From contig CABRFW010000102.1 in NCBI GenBank assembly GCA_902470265.1, positions 1 to 6,157 of the forward strand: a stretch of DNA of 6,157 nt, given 5' to 3'. Positions 1 through 6,132 of this stretch are shown piece after piece (position 1 is the first letter of the stretch; each line of letters starts with the position of its first letter). The position numbers and the translations under genes are program-made. The notes under the pieces were generated by a model. It was given only the letters and a program-made list of their open reading frames with translations. It was not told where the DNA came from and did no database searches. This DNA is from an uncultured Collinsella sp. Its GTDB lineage: Bacteria > Actinomycetota > Coriobacteriia > Coriobacteriales > Coriobacteriaceae.

Positions 1-63
1 ACCCGTCGCGGCAAATACACTCAGAGCGCACAGGCAAGCCGCAACTGCAACCGGGGCGCTCAT
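1..63 (-). CDS. tadC: Start of second Tad platform protein, probably TadC (partial, runs off left edge)
   Basis: Only the first 21 codons are in the window. They begin with ATG and read MSAPVAVAACLCALSVF..., a hydrophobic start suited to a membrane segment. The ATG overlaps the TGA stop of tadB in an ATGA junction, the same arrangement as the cpaE/cpaF junction, so translation is probably coupled to tadB. In Tad loci, tadB is normally followed by tadC, a second T2SSF-domain inner-membrane protein that forms the pilus assembly platform with TadB. The assignment rests on position and on the hydrophobic N-terminus, because no T2SSF domain is visible in 21 residues. The upstream GGTGGAG is only 2 nt from the ATG, a short SD spacing, which again fits coupling rather than independent initiation. 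Confidence 0.6.
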   Translation of the reverse strand, partial: MSAPVAVAACLCALSVFAATG

Positions 64-986
64 AGCTCCACCCGCATAATGCGCCGGATAACCACCAGGG
101 CAACGGCGTTGAGGGCAAGACCCAGCACCACAGCGCCCGCGCCGGCAGGCGTCGCAAGACCGCGACGAAAATCTGCCGAAAGCAGCGCCAACACCGCGCA
201 CATGCCCGCCGGCATCGCCGCGACCATATGCGCAGACATGCGAGCCTGCGACGTCTTAACATCCAGGCGGCGCTTGAGCTCAATGCGCTCCCCCACCATG
301 CTCGACGCCTCGGACAGTAAGTCGGCAAGCGGAGCACCGGTGCGCTGAGACACCTTAAGCGCCAAGGTCACAAGCGAAAGACCGGGGGCGTCGATGCGCA
401 CGAGCAAGTCATCGAGCGCGTCGGTCGCCGAGATGCCGCAATCGATCGCCGCCGCTACCCGCAAAAACTCGGTATGTACCGGCTCTTGCGCATGAGCGCC
501 CACAAAGCGCATGCCCTGGGCCAGCGAATGTCCCGAGGCAAGCGACATGGAAAGTGCGGTAAACGCCTCGGGCATGGCCTCTTCTGCATCGTGTTGCTCG
601 CGCCGGCTCTCAAAGCCATCCCGAGCGGCGCCAACGGCAATCGGAGCAACAAGTCCCAAGGCAAATCCGAGGGGCGATAACGACACCATCGTTAGTAAAA
701 CGCAGCAGACACCGCTCGATAGCAGCAGAAACGCCAAACGCCCCGAAGCATCTTCAATCACGAGGCCAAAGCGATGCGCCGGAGCCAGCGATGCCCACGA
801 ACGGGCGATCTTTTTCAGCAGATCGTTTTCCACCAGCTCACGCGGCAGCTTCTCTGCCACCGTCTCGAGCGCCTGACGCGCCAGCTCCGCCGGCGGTACC
901 TGCGGCACACGAGGTTCCGCCCCGCACGCCGTCGCAACAGAAAACCCTGCCAAACCCCCTACGACGAGGGGCACAGCGACCTCCAT
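60..986 (-). CDS. tadB: TadB-like pilus assembly platform protein (T2SSF domain)
   Basis: A 308-residue inner-membrane protein of the type II secretion F family, expected to form the Tad pilus platform on which the CpaF ATPase acts. It has a hydrophobic start (about residues 4-20), a charged cytoplasmic stretch (about 30-80), two hydrophobic segments at about 83-120, the T2SSF domain at about 138-265, and further membrane segments at about 251-270 and 280-300. The domain opens with MPEAFTALSMSLASGHSL, the usual 'LPEAL..La..l.aGhSl' style of TadB. Length and topology suit TadB (near 300 residues). The start is well fixed by AGGAGGTG 5 nt upstream of the ATG. Its first 28 bp overlap the end of cpaF in another frame, and its stop overlaps the next gene. 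An assignment to TadC instead is less likely because it directly follows cpaF and a second membrane gene follows it. Confidence 0.88.
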   Translation of the reverse strand: MEVAVPLVVGGLAGFSVATACGAEPRVPQVPPAELARQALETVAEKLPRELVENDLLKKIARSWASLAPAHRFGLVIEDASGRLAFLLLSSGVCCVLLTMVSLSPLGFALGLVAPIAVGAARDGFESRREQHDAEEAMPEAFTALSMSLASGHSLAQGMRFVGAHAQEPVHTEFLRVAAAIDCGISATDALDDLLVRIDAPGLSLVTLALKVSQRTGAPLADLLSEASSMVGERIELKRRLDVKTSQARMSAHMVAAMPAGMCAVLALLSADFRRGLATPAGAGAVVLGLALNAVALVVIRRIMRVEL

Positions 987-2287
987 TCGTCCACCTCCTC
1001 TTGTGTGAGCGTCCCCGACCGCAGGCCTTCTGCGATAAACGGCGGCTCGCGGTCAAGCTTCCAGGTGCGCTCGGCGGCATCGAACGTCACATAGCGCTCG
1101 AGTTCTACGCCGCCCGACGCGGCGCGACGCACCCCCGAATACGAGGAGACGAAACGCCTGCCATCGGCGTGGCGCTCGGACATCACGATGCCGTCGAGCG
1201 CCATGGCAATCTGCTCCTCGATGAGCTCGCTCGGCAGATCGATGCCATAACGTGCAAGCAACGTCAGACGCACCACGGTCTCCTGTTCTGAACCCGCATG
1301 AAGTGTGGTGAGCGACCCATCGTGGCCCGTGTTCATGGCCTGCAACATGTCGCAGCACTCGGCACCGCGCACCTCGCCCACCACGATGCGGTCGGGGCGC
1401 ATGCGCAGGGCATTGGTCACCAGGTCGCGGATCGTCACCGCGCCCTCGCCCTCAATTGAAGCCTCGCGCGCCTCTAGGCGCACCACGTGCGGATGATGCG
1501 CAAACTTGAGCTCGGCAGAGTCCTCGATCGTCACGATGCGCTCGCCGGTGGAAATCTCGCATGACAACGCGTTGAGCAGGGTGGTCTTACCAGACCCCGT
1601 GCCTCCCGCAACCGCCAGGTCCTGTCGCAGCGACACCGCGCACGACAGCAGCTGCGCATACCAAAGCGGCAGCGACCCCAGCCCCACAAGCTCGTCCAGC
1701 GAGCAGATACGGTCCGAGAACTTTCGGATGGTGAGAATCGGTCCGTCAATCGCCACAGGCGGAATCACCGCGTTGACGCGATAGCCCGTTTTGAGGCGGG
1801 CGTTGACGATGGGGCTGCGCTCGTCGATACGGCGGCCAAGTGGCGAGATGATGCGGTCGATAAGCACACGGATCTGCTCATCATCCTCAAACGCATGCTC
1901 GATGGGGTGCAAGACGCCGCCGCGTTCAAAGAAAGCCGAGCGGCAGCCGTTGATCATGATCTCGGTAACGGTGTCGTCCTCGATGAGCGGCTGCAACGGC
2001 CCCAGGCCCACCACGTCATCCAAAATCTCGTCGATGATGGTCTCGCGCTCGGTCGTCGCGAGATCAGTCGGCTCCTCGACATTGAGCGCCGCCTCCACCG
2101 CGGGACGCAATTCCGAGCGGGCAAGTGCCGGGTCGATATAGGCGCTGATACGCGCCACTTCGTCGTAACCCATGCGGTCCATCACGGCGCGCTTGGTGCG
2201 TCGTTTCACCGCGCGGCGACGCCCCGCATCTACAGGCGCTGCCCCCGCTGCAGCGCCGGCAGCCTTAATCCTCGTTTGCAGGCTCAT
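959..2287 (-). CDS. cpaF: CpaF/TadA-type pilus assembly ATPase
   Basis: A 442-residue cytoplasmic hexameric secretion ATPase (type II/IV secretion, PilT/VirB11 superfamily) that should power Flp-type pilus assembly. Motifs are complete: the N-terminal domain ends in the PLQPLIEDDTVTEIMING block (about 97-114), with an arginine-rich GRRIDERSPIVNARL segment (151-165). Walker A AGGTGSGKTT is at 227-236, the Asp box TIEDSAEL at 253-260, Walker B RIVVGEVRG at 300-308, and the His box TGHDGSLTTLHAG at 320-332. The catalytic Lys234, Glu305 and the His pair are present, so it looks active. The N-terminus carries a basic, Ala-rich tail (residues 8-34, AGRRRAVKRRTKR). The ATG overlaps the cpaE stop as ATGA, with a modest SD (GAGGGTGA) upstream. 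In the tad literature the same protein is TadA; I use cpaF for consistency with cpaB and cpaE. Confidence 0.95.
   Translation of the reverse strand: MSLQTRIKAAGAAAGAAPVDAGRRRAVKRRTKRAVMDRMGYDEVARISAYIDPALARSELRPAVEAALNVEEPTDLATTERETIIDEILDDVVGLGPLQPLIEDDTVTEIMINGCRSAFFERGGVLHPIEHAFEDDEQIRVLIDRIISPLGRRIDERSPIVNARLKTGYRVNAVIPPVAIDGPILTIRKFSDRICSLDELVGLGSLPLWYAQLLSCAVSLRQDLAVAGGTGSGKTTLLNALSCEISTGERIVTIEDSAELKFAHHPHVVRLEAREASIEGEGAVTIRDLVTNALRMRPDRIVVGEVRGAECCDMLQAMNTGHDGSLTTLHAGSEQETVVRLTLLARYGIDLPSELIEEQIAMALDGIVMSERHADGRRFVSSYSGVRRAASGGVELERYVTFDAAERTWKLDREPPFIAEGLRSGTLTQEEVDEWRSLCPSS
992..999 (-). promoter_or_regulatory. Strong ribosome binding site for tadB, inside cpaF
   Basis: On the minus strand AGGAGGTG lies 5 nt before the tadB ATG at 986. 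It sits entirely within the last codons of cpaF. It is the best SD match in the operon and decides the tadB start, even though that start overlaps cpaF by 28 bp. Confidence 0.8.
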
Positions 2288-3933
2288 CGCTGATCACCCT
2301 CGCGCGACCAGGGAAGGCGGATACGCGGGCGTTCGGTGCGCGTTGCACGGTCGGCGACCATATCGCTCCAAGGGCCGACGGCGCACCCCAGTTCCACGAG
2401 CATCTCGCGCGTGGCCTCGCGCACGCTGGTCGCAAAAGCGCTGGTCTGCCCCACTGCCTCGTCAGCGCGTCCAAACGCCATGAGCGCGGCGAGATCCTGC
2501 CCGCCATCGGCGATATGAATCTTGGAGCTCAACGCACAGGCAATCTCAAAGCGCATGGCGACGTCCTCGTCTGCCCCGCGCGCACCGAACCGGTTGAACA
2601 CGGCGCTCATGCGCGTGCGCGGCACACCTACTCGACTTGCCAGTTCAATGACGCGCGACGCCGATGTCGCGGACGACACCGCCGCATCGCCAACGACCAG
2701 GCAGCGGTCGCTCGCCGCCACCGCAGCCGCCACGGCATCACCCCAAAAGACCGAGGTGTCGACAAAGACCACGTCGGATTCGCGACGCAGAACATCAAGC
2801 AGTAGCTCCACCGGACGTGCCATGAGCTCGGCTTGCTCGGGCGCCGCGACGGGACCCCAGAGCGTAACGCCCGGCGCCACGCGCATCGATGCGGCTACGA
2901 TATCTGGCTCGGCGAGCGCGCCCGCCGCCGACGGCTCGATAAGTGCCGCCATATCGCGCGGAGCATCGACGCCTAACAAGTCGTAAAGGTTTCCAAACAT
3001 CAGGTCCAGGTCGAGCACGGCGGCACGCAAGCCCAACAGCGACGATGTGTGTGCCATGGTGGCAACGATCGTCGACTTGCCGCAACCGCCCGAACCCGAA
3101 ATGGCGCAGATGACCGGAGCTCGGTGCGGCGAAGCGGCAGCGTCTGCCGGCGGCATCGGAGGCGGCGGGGCGGGCGTCGGTGACAGCGTCCCCGTCTCCC
3201 CCGCCGCAACCACACGCTGCGTCCAAGCCGGCATGGCAGCTTGTTCGGTCTGCGAGGCAGGCTCGTTCTGCGCAATCTGCTCATGCTGCATCAGCGACAA
3301 CTCGCCGCACCCGGCAAAGCCCTCAACTTCGTCGAGTTCATCCGCCAGATTCACGCCGTGCACGTATCCCAAATCTACAGCCGGGGAGTCGCCAGCATGC
3401 TGCGCCGGCCCTCCAGCGTCATCGTATACAAGGGGGTTCCGGGGGCGCCGACCATGCTCGGCTTCCGCTTTTCCATAATCATCAACACGCGGGCCTCTTG
3501 TAGCGCGAGGCGCCCCGGGTTCCCTATCAACAAAAGCATCGGGCTCAATCGTCATGCGCCGATCGGAATCAACCGCTCCCTCGCCCGCGCGCCCGTTGCC
3601 GCATATACTGTGCGCAGCGATGACCTCGGTCGCCCCTGCGCGAAACAGCCCCTCGATATCCGACGGATCGAGTGCTTCTATCAACACGACCACGCGACTC
3701 ACGCGGCCTTCGGCCGTCAGGCGCGCAACAGTCTTGCGCACATCTTCGATATCAAACAGAGACGCCGCGATGATGGCAGCCCCGCGGCGCGACGGAAACG
3801 CCCGCGCCATGGAAATCAGCCCGTCCAGGTCACCCACGCGAAGCACCTGTGCACCCGCATCACGGCCCTCGACTTCCCGCTGCAACAGCCCGTAATCGCC
3901 GCACGCGCAGCACGCAAGCCAGATCGCCTTCAT
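2284..3933 (-). CDS. cpaE: CpaE/TadZ-like MinD-family pilus localisation ATPase with receiver-like N-terminus
   Basis: A 549-residue soluble protein. In Tad systems CpaE/TadZ is a ParA/MinD-family ATPase that places the pilus machine in the cell. Residues 1 to about 108 look like an atypical receiver domain (VVVLIEALDPSDIEGLFRAG then ATEVIA), but no clear phosphoacceptor aspartate is seen where AASL stands. Residues about 110-270 are a long low-complexity linker, acidic then Pro/Ala-rich (PTPAPPPPMPP). The ATPase domain spans about 273-520: P-loop SGSGGCGKST (279-288), DLDLMFGN (308-315), Walker B VVFVDTS (388-394). The usual first 'signature' lysine of the MinD-type P-loop (GKGG) is Ser here; the second lysine (286) remains. 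The tail is basic (RPRIRLPW). The start is ATG at 3933, overlapping the cpaB stop as TGATG; a GTG one codon earlier (3936) is an equal alternative, since GGAGG lies 9 nt from ATG and 6 nt from GTG. Confidence 0.88.
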   Translation of the reverse strand: MKAIWLACCACGDYGLLQREVEGRDAGAQVLRVGDLDGLISMARAFPSRRGAAIIAASLFDIEDVRKTVARLTAEGRVSRVVVLIEALDPSDIEGLFRAGATEVIAAHSICGNGRAGEGAVDSDRRMTIEPDAFVDREPGAPRATRGPRVDDYGKAEAEHGRRPRNPLVYDDAGGPAQHAGDSPAVDLGYVHGVNLADELDEVEGFAGCGELSLMQHEQIAQNEPASQTEQAAMPAWTQRVVAAGETGTLSPTPAPPPPMPPADAAASPHRAPVICAISGSGGCGKSTIVATMAHTSSLLGLRAAVLDLDLMFGNLYDLLGVDAPRDMAALIEPSAAGALAEPDIVAASMRVAPGVTLWGPVAAPEQAELMARPVELLLDVLRRESDVVFVDTSVFWGDAVAAAVAASDRCLVVGDAAVSSATSASRVIELASRVGVPRTRMSAVFNRFGARGADEDVAMRFEIACALSSKIHIADGGQDLAALMAFGRADEAVGQTSAFATSVREATREMLVELGCAVGPWSDMVADRATRTERPRIRLPWSREGDQR

Positions 3934-4592
3934 CACTCGTCGCCTCCGCTCTTTTTGCCGCGCGCCGTGGCGGGAATCGTCAAGCTGACCGTTCCCTTGC
4001 CCGAGGCTCCCAGCAGTTCCTTGACGTCTTCGGGGTCAGCCGCCAGCGTCACCCATTCGATCTTGCCCTCGCGCGTGGCACCGGAATCCTCACTGGTATC
4101 GATCACGTACGCGCCGCACAGCCGATCGGTTACGCCGTCTTTTTGCACATACACATCCACGTAGCTGCCCACGCCCGTGGCGCCGCCGACCGAGTGCTCG
4201 GCATCGACCGCCACCGAAACGGCGACTTTGCCCTTAGGCACCTCGAGCTTGTGGCTCTCGGCCTTGGTGTAGACATTGCAGATCACGGCGTTTTTGGGAA
4301 TACGTGAAGTCGTCACGTCGCCGCGTACCTGGCGCAGCTCGGTCGCCGCGTCACGCGGCAGCAAACTCGTCAGCCATTCCTGGGTTATGACATTGGTCTC
4401 ATCGAGGGTCTCGCCCACATCGATATCGCGCGCCGCGACGCATACCTCGACGCGATCGCCACCATACTTGGCCAAGGTCTCAGCCTGGACCTGTTCGGCT
4501 TGCGAGCGGATCGACGAGCCGTAAACCATGCAGAGCAGAGCAGCGAGCACGCCCGCGACCAGACTGATGGCGATGCGCTTGCTCTTGTTCAC
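3933..4592 (-). CDS. cpaB: CpaB/RcpC-type Flp pilus assembly protein (SAF domain)
   Basis: A 219-residue protein with one N-terminal membrane anchor (about residues 7-25, IAISLVAGVLAALLCMVYG) after a basic MNKSKR start, so most of it should lie outside the membrane. A SAF domain follows (about 47-110: VEVCVAARDIDVGETLDETN, then SRIPKNAVICN), then an RcpC/CpaB domain (about 119-205: PKGKVAVSVAVD, GSYVDVYVQ, TVSLTIP). CpaB proteins take part in Flp pilus biogenesis, classically next to the secretin; its exact job in single-membrane bacteria is unclear. The start is set at GTG 4592 because AGAGGAG lies 5 nt upstream. An in-frame ATG at 4607 gives five more residues (MRGAA) but has no SD in front and would place the SD inside the gene. 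It is the first gene of the operon and overlaps cpaE by one to four bases. Confidence 0.9.
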   Translation of the reverse strand: MNKSKRIAISLVAGVLAALLCMVYGSSIRSQAEQVQAETLAKYGGDRVEVCVAARDIDVGETLDETNVITQEWLTSLLPRDAATELRQVRGDVTTSRIPKNAVICNVYTKAESHKLEVPKGKVAVSVAVDAEHSVGGATGVGSYVDVYVQKDGVTDRLCGAYVIDTSEDSGATREGKIEWVTLAADPEDVKELLGASGKGTVSLTIPATARGKKSGGDE

Positions 4593-4597
4593 GGCCG

Positions 4598-4604
4598 CTC
4601 CTCT
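4598..4604 (-). promoter_or_regulatory. Ribosome binding site that fixes the cpaB start at GTG
   Basis: AGAGGAG on the minus strand, 5 nt before GTG at 4592. The upstream in-frame ATG at 4607 is preceded by GCCCGGCACTGCC, which has no SD character. This supports the shorter cpaB product that starts MNKSKR. Confidence 0.75.
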
Positions 4605-4615
4605 CATGGCAGTGC

Positions 4616-4629
4616 CGGGCGAATGCCCG
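4616..4629 (-). other. Small leader hairpin before cpaB
   Basis: CGGGC and GCCCG flank a 4-nt loop, giving a 5-bp stem just upstream of the cpaB SD (on the minus-strand transcript CGGGCATTCGCCCG). No U-run follows, so it is not a terminator. It may only be a chance structure in G+C-rich DNA, or it could affect initiation at cpaB. Confidence 0.25.
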
Positions 4630-4666
4630 TACCACCATTGTCTGGGCGGTCAGAGTGCAAAGCGGC

Positions 4667-4695
4667 GCAATCGCGATCTTGGTTTTCGATGTCAA
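4667..4695 (-). promoter_or_regulatory. Candidate promoter of the tad operon, weak -10
   Basis: A perfect TTGACA hexamer (4690-4695) is present, but at 17 nt the -10 position reads GATTGC, a poor match to TATAAT; 16 and 18 nt are no better. A consensus -35 with a poor -10 would be compatible with a regulated promoter, yet the hexamer may also be a chance match. An alternative TTGCTG-16-TATGCA lies at 4767-4794 and overlaps the rsgA terminator tail. The terminator upstream implies that some promoter exists between 4608 and 4795. Confidence 0.3.
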
Positions 4696-4721
4696 ACCAA
4701 TCGCTAACCAAAAGCTGACCA
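4689..4721 (-). repeat. Three contiguous 11-bp TGGT repeats upstream of the tad operon
   Basis: On the minus strand the sequence divides into TGGTCAGCTTT (4711-4721), TGGTTAGCGAT (4700-4710) and TGGTTTGACAT (4689-4699). Positions 1-4, 7 and 11 are identical in all three units. The 11-bp period is close to one helical turn, so a protein or protein array could bind one face. The third unit contains the TTGACA hexamer. This looks like a transcription factor operator, but no regulator is encoded in the window and the family cannot be named from this alone. Confidence 0.45.
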
Positions 4722-4754
4722 GCCCGTCAAGCTCGTGGCAAGGTTTTGGTCAGC
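4703..4754. repeat. Inverted repeat GCTAACCAAAA / TTTTGGTCAGC in the tad leader region
   Basis: GCTAACCAAAA (4703-4713) pairs with TTTTGGTCAGC (4744-4754) at 10 of 11 positions, with 30 nt between. The 8-bp GCTGACCA at 4714-4721 is an exact inverted match to TGGTCAGC at 4747-4754. A second, shorter inverted repeat, TTGGTTT (4679-4685) and AAACCAA (4694-4700), lies next to it. The right arm is therefore a further copy of the TGGT motif in opposite orientation. Confidence 0.4.
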
Positions 4755-4792
4755 ACGTCAGCAAACTGCATATTTCGAGGCTTTTCCGCAGC

Positions 4793-4827
4793 AAAAAAGC
4801 CGTCTCCCGAACAGTTGGGAGACGGCT
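4793..4827 (-). terminator. Rho-independent terminator of rsgA
   Basis: A perfect 11-bp stem, AGCCGTCTCCC (4798-4808) with GGGAGACGGCT (4817-4827), around an 8-nt loop. On the minus strand it is followed by TTTTTT (4798-4793). It begins 17 nt after the rsgA stop codon. It separates rsgA from the tad operon, so the two units are probably transcribed independently. Confidence 0.95.
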
Positions 4828-4844
4828 GTCATAGGAAAAATCAA

Positions 4845-6029
4845 TTACAGATGGACATCGGGATCGAGCATTTGAGCGCTCACGCGCATGGATGACGCCA
4901 AGTTTTGGAACGTTTCCAGACGCAGACTGTCGATCTGCCCGGCGTCCTCGGCCTCGCGAACGGCGCAGCCCGGCTCATGGGTATGCGTGCAATCGCCAAA
5001 CCGGCACGCGCGCGATGCCTCGACAATCTCGGGGAAGGCGCGCGCCAGACCCCGCTCGTGACCCACGAGCGGTAGGCTGCGCAGGCCCGGGGCATCGGCG
5101 ATCACACCGGCGTCGCCCGGCAGCGCCACCATCACGCGCGCGACGGTAGTGTGACGGCCCTGGTCGTCGCGTTCGCGCACACCGCCGGTCGCCAACGTAT
5201 CGTGGCCCAGCAGTGCATTGAGCAGCGTCGACTTGCCGGCACCCGACTCGCCCAGAATCATGGCGCAGCTCCCGGCAGGCACGCAGGCACGGACCTCGTC
5301 TAGGCCGCGGCCCTCGGCAGAGGACGTAACGATCACGCGCACGTCCGGACCCACCAGGCGGCGCACGCGGTCCAGATCGCGCTCGAGCTCCTCGGCATCG
5401 CAGCGGTCAGCTTTGGTGAGCACCACCACCGGCTCGGCATCGCAGTCGAGCGCCAACACCAGCGAACGCGCCACGCGGTCGAGCAGTACCTCGCCGGCAC
5501 CGAGCGCCTGCACGATTAGCACGCTATCCACGTTGGAGCAGAGCACCTGGCGCTCTCCGCGGGCACGGCCGCGCCAACGCTCAAAGCTCGTACGGCGCGG
5601 CAGCACGCACTCAATCACGCCCATATCGTGCCCGGGAGCGCGGCGCACCGCCACACGGTCGCCCACGGCAGGCAGCAGGACCTCGTCCTCGCCGCGCGAC
5701 TTGGCAAACCCCACGGCATGCTCGGCGCGGAAGGTATCGTTGGCAGTCGCCACCAGCGGAAACCCGCGATCCAAGCGCACCACGACGCCAAGCTGCATCT
5801 GCTCGGGCTCCTCGGCATGTGCGCAGAAATCATCAAAGGCAGTCTGCTGGGCTTCATCGACCGGCAGGTCATCAAACGCCGGAACATCCTGCAGCGCATC
5901 GAGCCCCGGTACGCTCGCCAACAGCTCCTCGGCAGACACGGGCGCTTCGGTCGCGAGCTTCCGACGACGGTCACGCTTAGCCCGCGCCCCCGTCGTCTTT
6001 TTCTTCGCTTTAGCCTTCGCCTTGCCCAC
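4845..6029 (-). CDS. rsgA: Ribosome small-subunit biogenesis GTPase RsgA
   Basis: A 394-residue cytoplasmic GTPase that binds the 30S subunit late in its maturation; GTP hydrolysis is stimulated by the subunit. The order of motifs is the circular permutation typical of the family: an OB-fold at about 78-145 (MQLGVVVRLDRGFPLV), then G4 TKAD (205-208), G1 GESGAGKST (260-268), a GRHTT segment (about 291-295) and G3 DAPG (312-315). The zinc site C-x4-C-x-H-x5-C is intact (Cys342, Cys347, His349, Cys355, in CRFGDCTHTHEPGC). The N-terminal 75 residues before the OB-fold begin with a very Lys/Arg/Ala-rich stretch, possibly for rRNA contact, then become acidic. GTG at 6029 is chosen because GGGAGG lies 5 nt upstream; a TTG at 6050 would add seven residues (MWCWEAL) that include the SD itself. 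It is a single-gene unit with its own terminator. Confidence 0.95.
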   Translation of the reverse strand: MGKAKAKAKKKTTGARAKRDRRRKLATEAPVSAEELLASVPGLDALQDVPAFDDLPVDEAQQTAFDDFCAHAEEPEQMQLGVVVRLDRGFPLVATANDTFRAEHAVGFAKSRGEDEVLLPAVGDRVAVRRAPGHDMGVIECVLPRRTSFERWRGRARGERQVLCSNVDSVLIVQALGAGEVLLDRVARSLVLALDCDAEPVVVLTKADRCDAEELERDLDRVRRLVGPDVRVIVTSSAEGRGLDEVRACVPAGSCAMILGESGAGKSTLLNALLGHDTLATGGVRERDDQGRHTTVARVMVALPGDAGVIADAPGLRSLPLVGHERGLARAFPEIVEASRACRFGDCTHTHEPGCAVREAEDAGQIDSLRLETFQNLASSMRVSAQMLDPDVHL

Positions 6030-6034
6030 AAGCG

Positions 6035-6040
6035 CCTCCC
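6035..6040 (-). promoter_or_regulatory. Ribosome binding site that fixes the rsgA start at GTG
   Basis: GGGAGG on the minus strand, 5 nt before GTG at 6029. The longer reading from TTG 6050 has no SD before it and would translate this site as Trp-Glu-Ala. Spacing and layout match the cpaB start. Confidence 0.75.
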
Positions 6041-6067
6041 AGCACCACAAATCACAACTGAGCAGGT

Positions 6068-6097
6068 ATTTTAAATCAAAAAGAGCTGGCCGGGCAA
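6068..6097 (-). promoter_or_regulatory. Candidate rsgA promoter
   Basis: On the minus strand TTGCCC (6092-6097), an 18-nt spacer and TAAAAT (6068-6073) resemble a housekeeping promoter: four of six and five of six matches to the consensus hexamers. It would give a leader of about 30 nt before the GTG, with the SD in the right place. The locally A+T-rich stretch stands out from the G+C-rich surroundings. Confidence 0.45.
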
Positions 6098-6109
6098 AGC
6101 CCTAATCAG

Positions 6110-6132
6110 AACCACCCTTAAAAAGGGTGGTT
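6110..6132. terminator. Hairpin, possible terminator of an upstream gene
   Basis: AACCACCCTT and AAGGGTGGTT form a perfect 10-bp stem around a 3-nt loop. On the plus strand TTTGCTCTT follows; on the minus strand TTCTGATT follows. Neither is a good U-tract, so the direction is uncertain. It lies just upstream of the rsgA promoter and would fit the end of a gene beyond the right edge. Confidence 0.45.

Noticed and set aside
3241..4164. Plus-strand open frame of about 300 codons opposite cpaE and cpaB
   Set aside because: It spans two well-supported minus-strand genes, has no recognisable domain and no convincing SD; it is a shadow frame.
4480..4695. Small minus-strand frame starting at TTG in the cpaB leader
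   Set aside because: Its TTG is the TTGACA hexamer, it has no SD, and most of it overlaps cpaB out of frame with Arg/His-rich composition.
4592..4845. A functional link between rsgA and the tad operon
   Set aside because: A strong terminator lies between them and RsgA has a general ribosome role, so the adjacency is probably incidental.
6091..6101. Second hairpin GGGCAAAGCCC upstream of rsgA followed by a T-rich stretch on the minus strand
   Set aside because: The stem is only 4 bp and the T-run begins several bases after it, too weak for a terminator; it overlaps the candidate rsgA -35.
5218..6105. Long plus-strand open frame opposite rsgA
   Set aside because: It is antisense to a gene with complete RsgA motifs, its product is Ser/Arg/Thr-rich low complexity, and it arises from codon bias in G+C-rich DNA.
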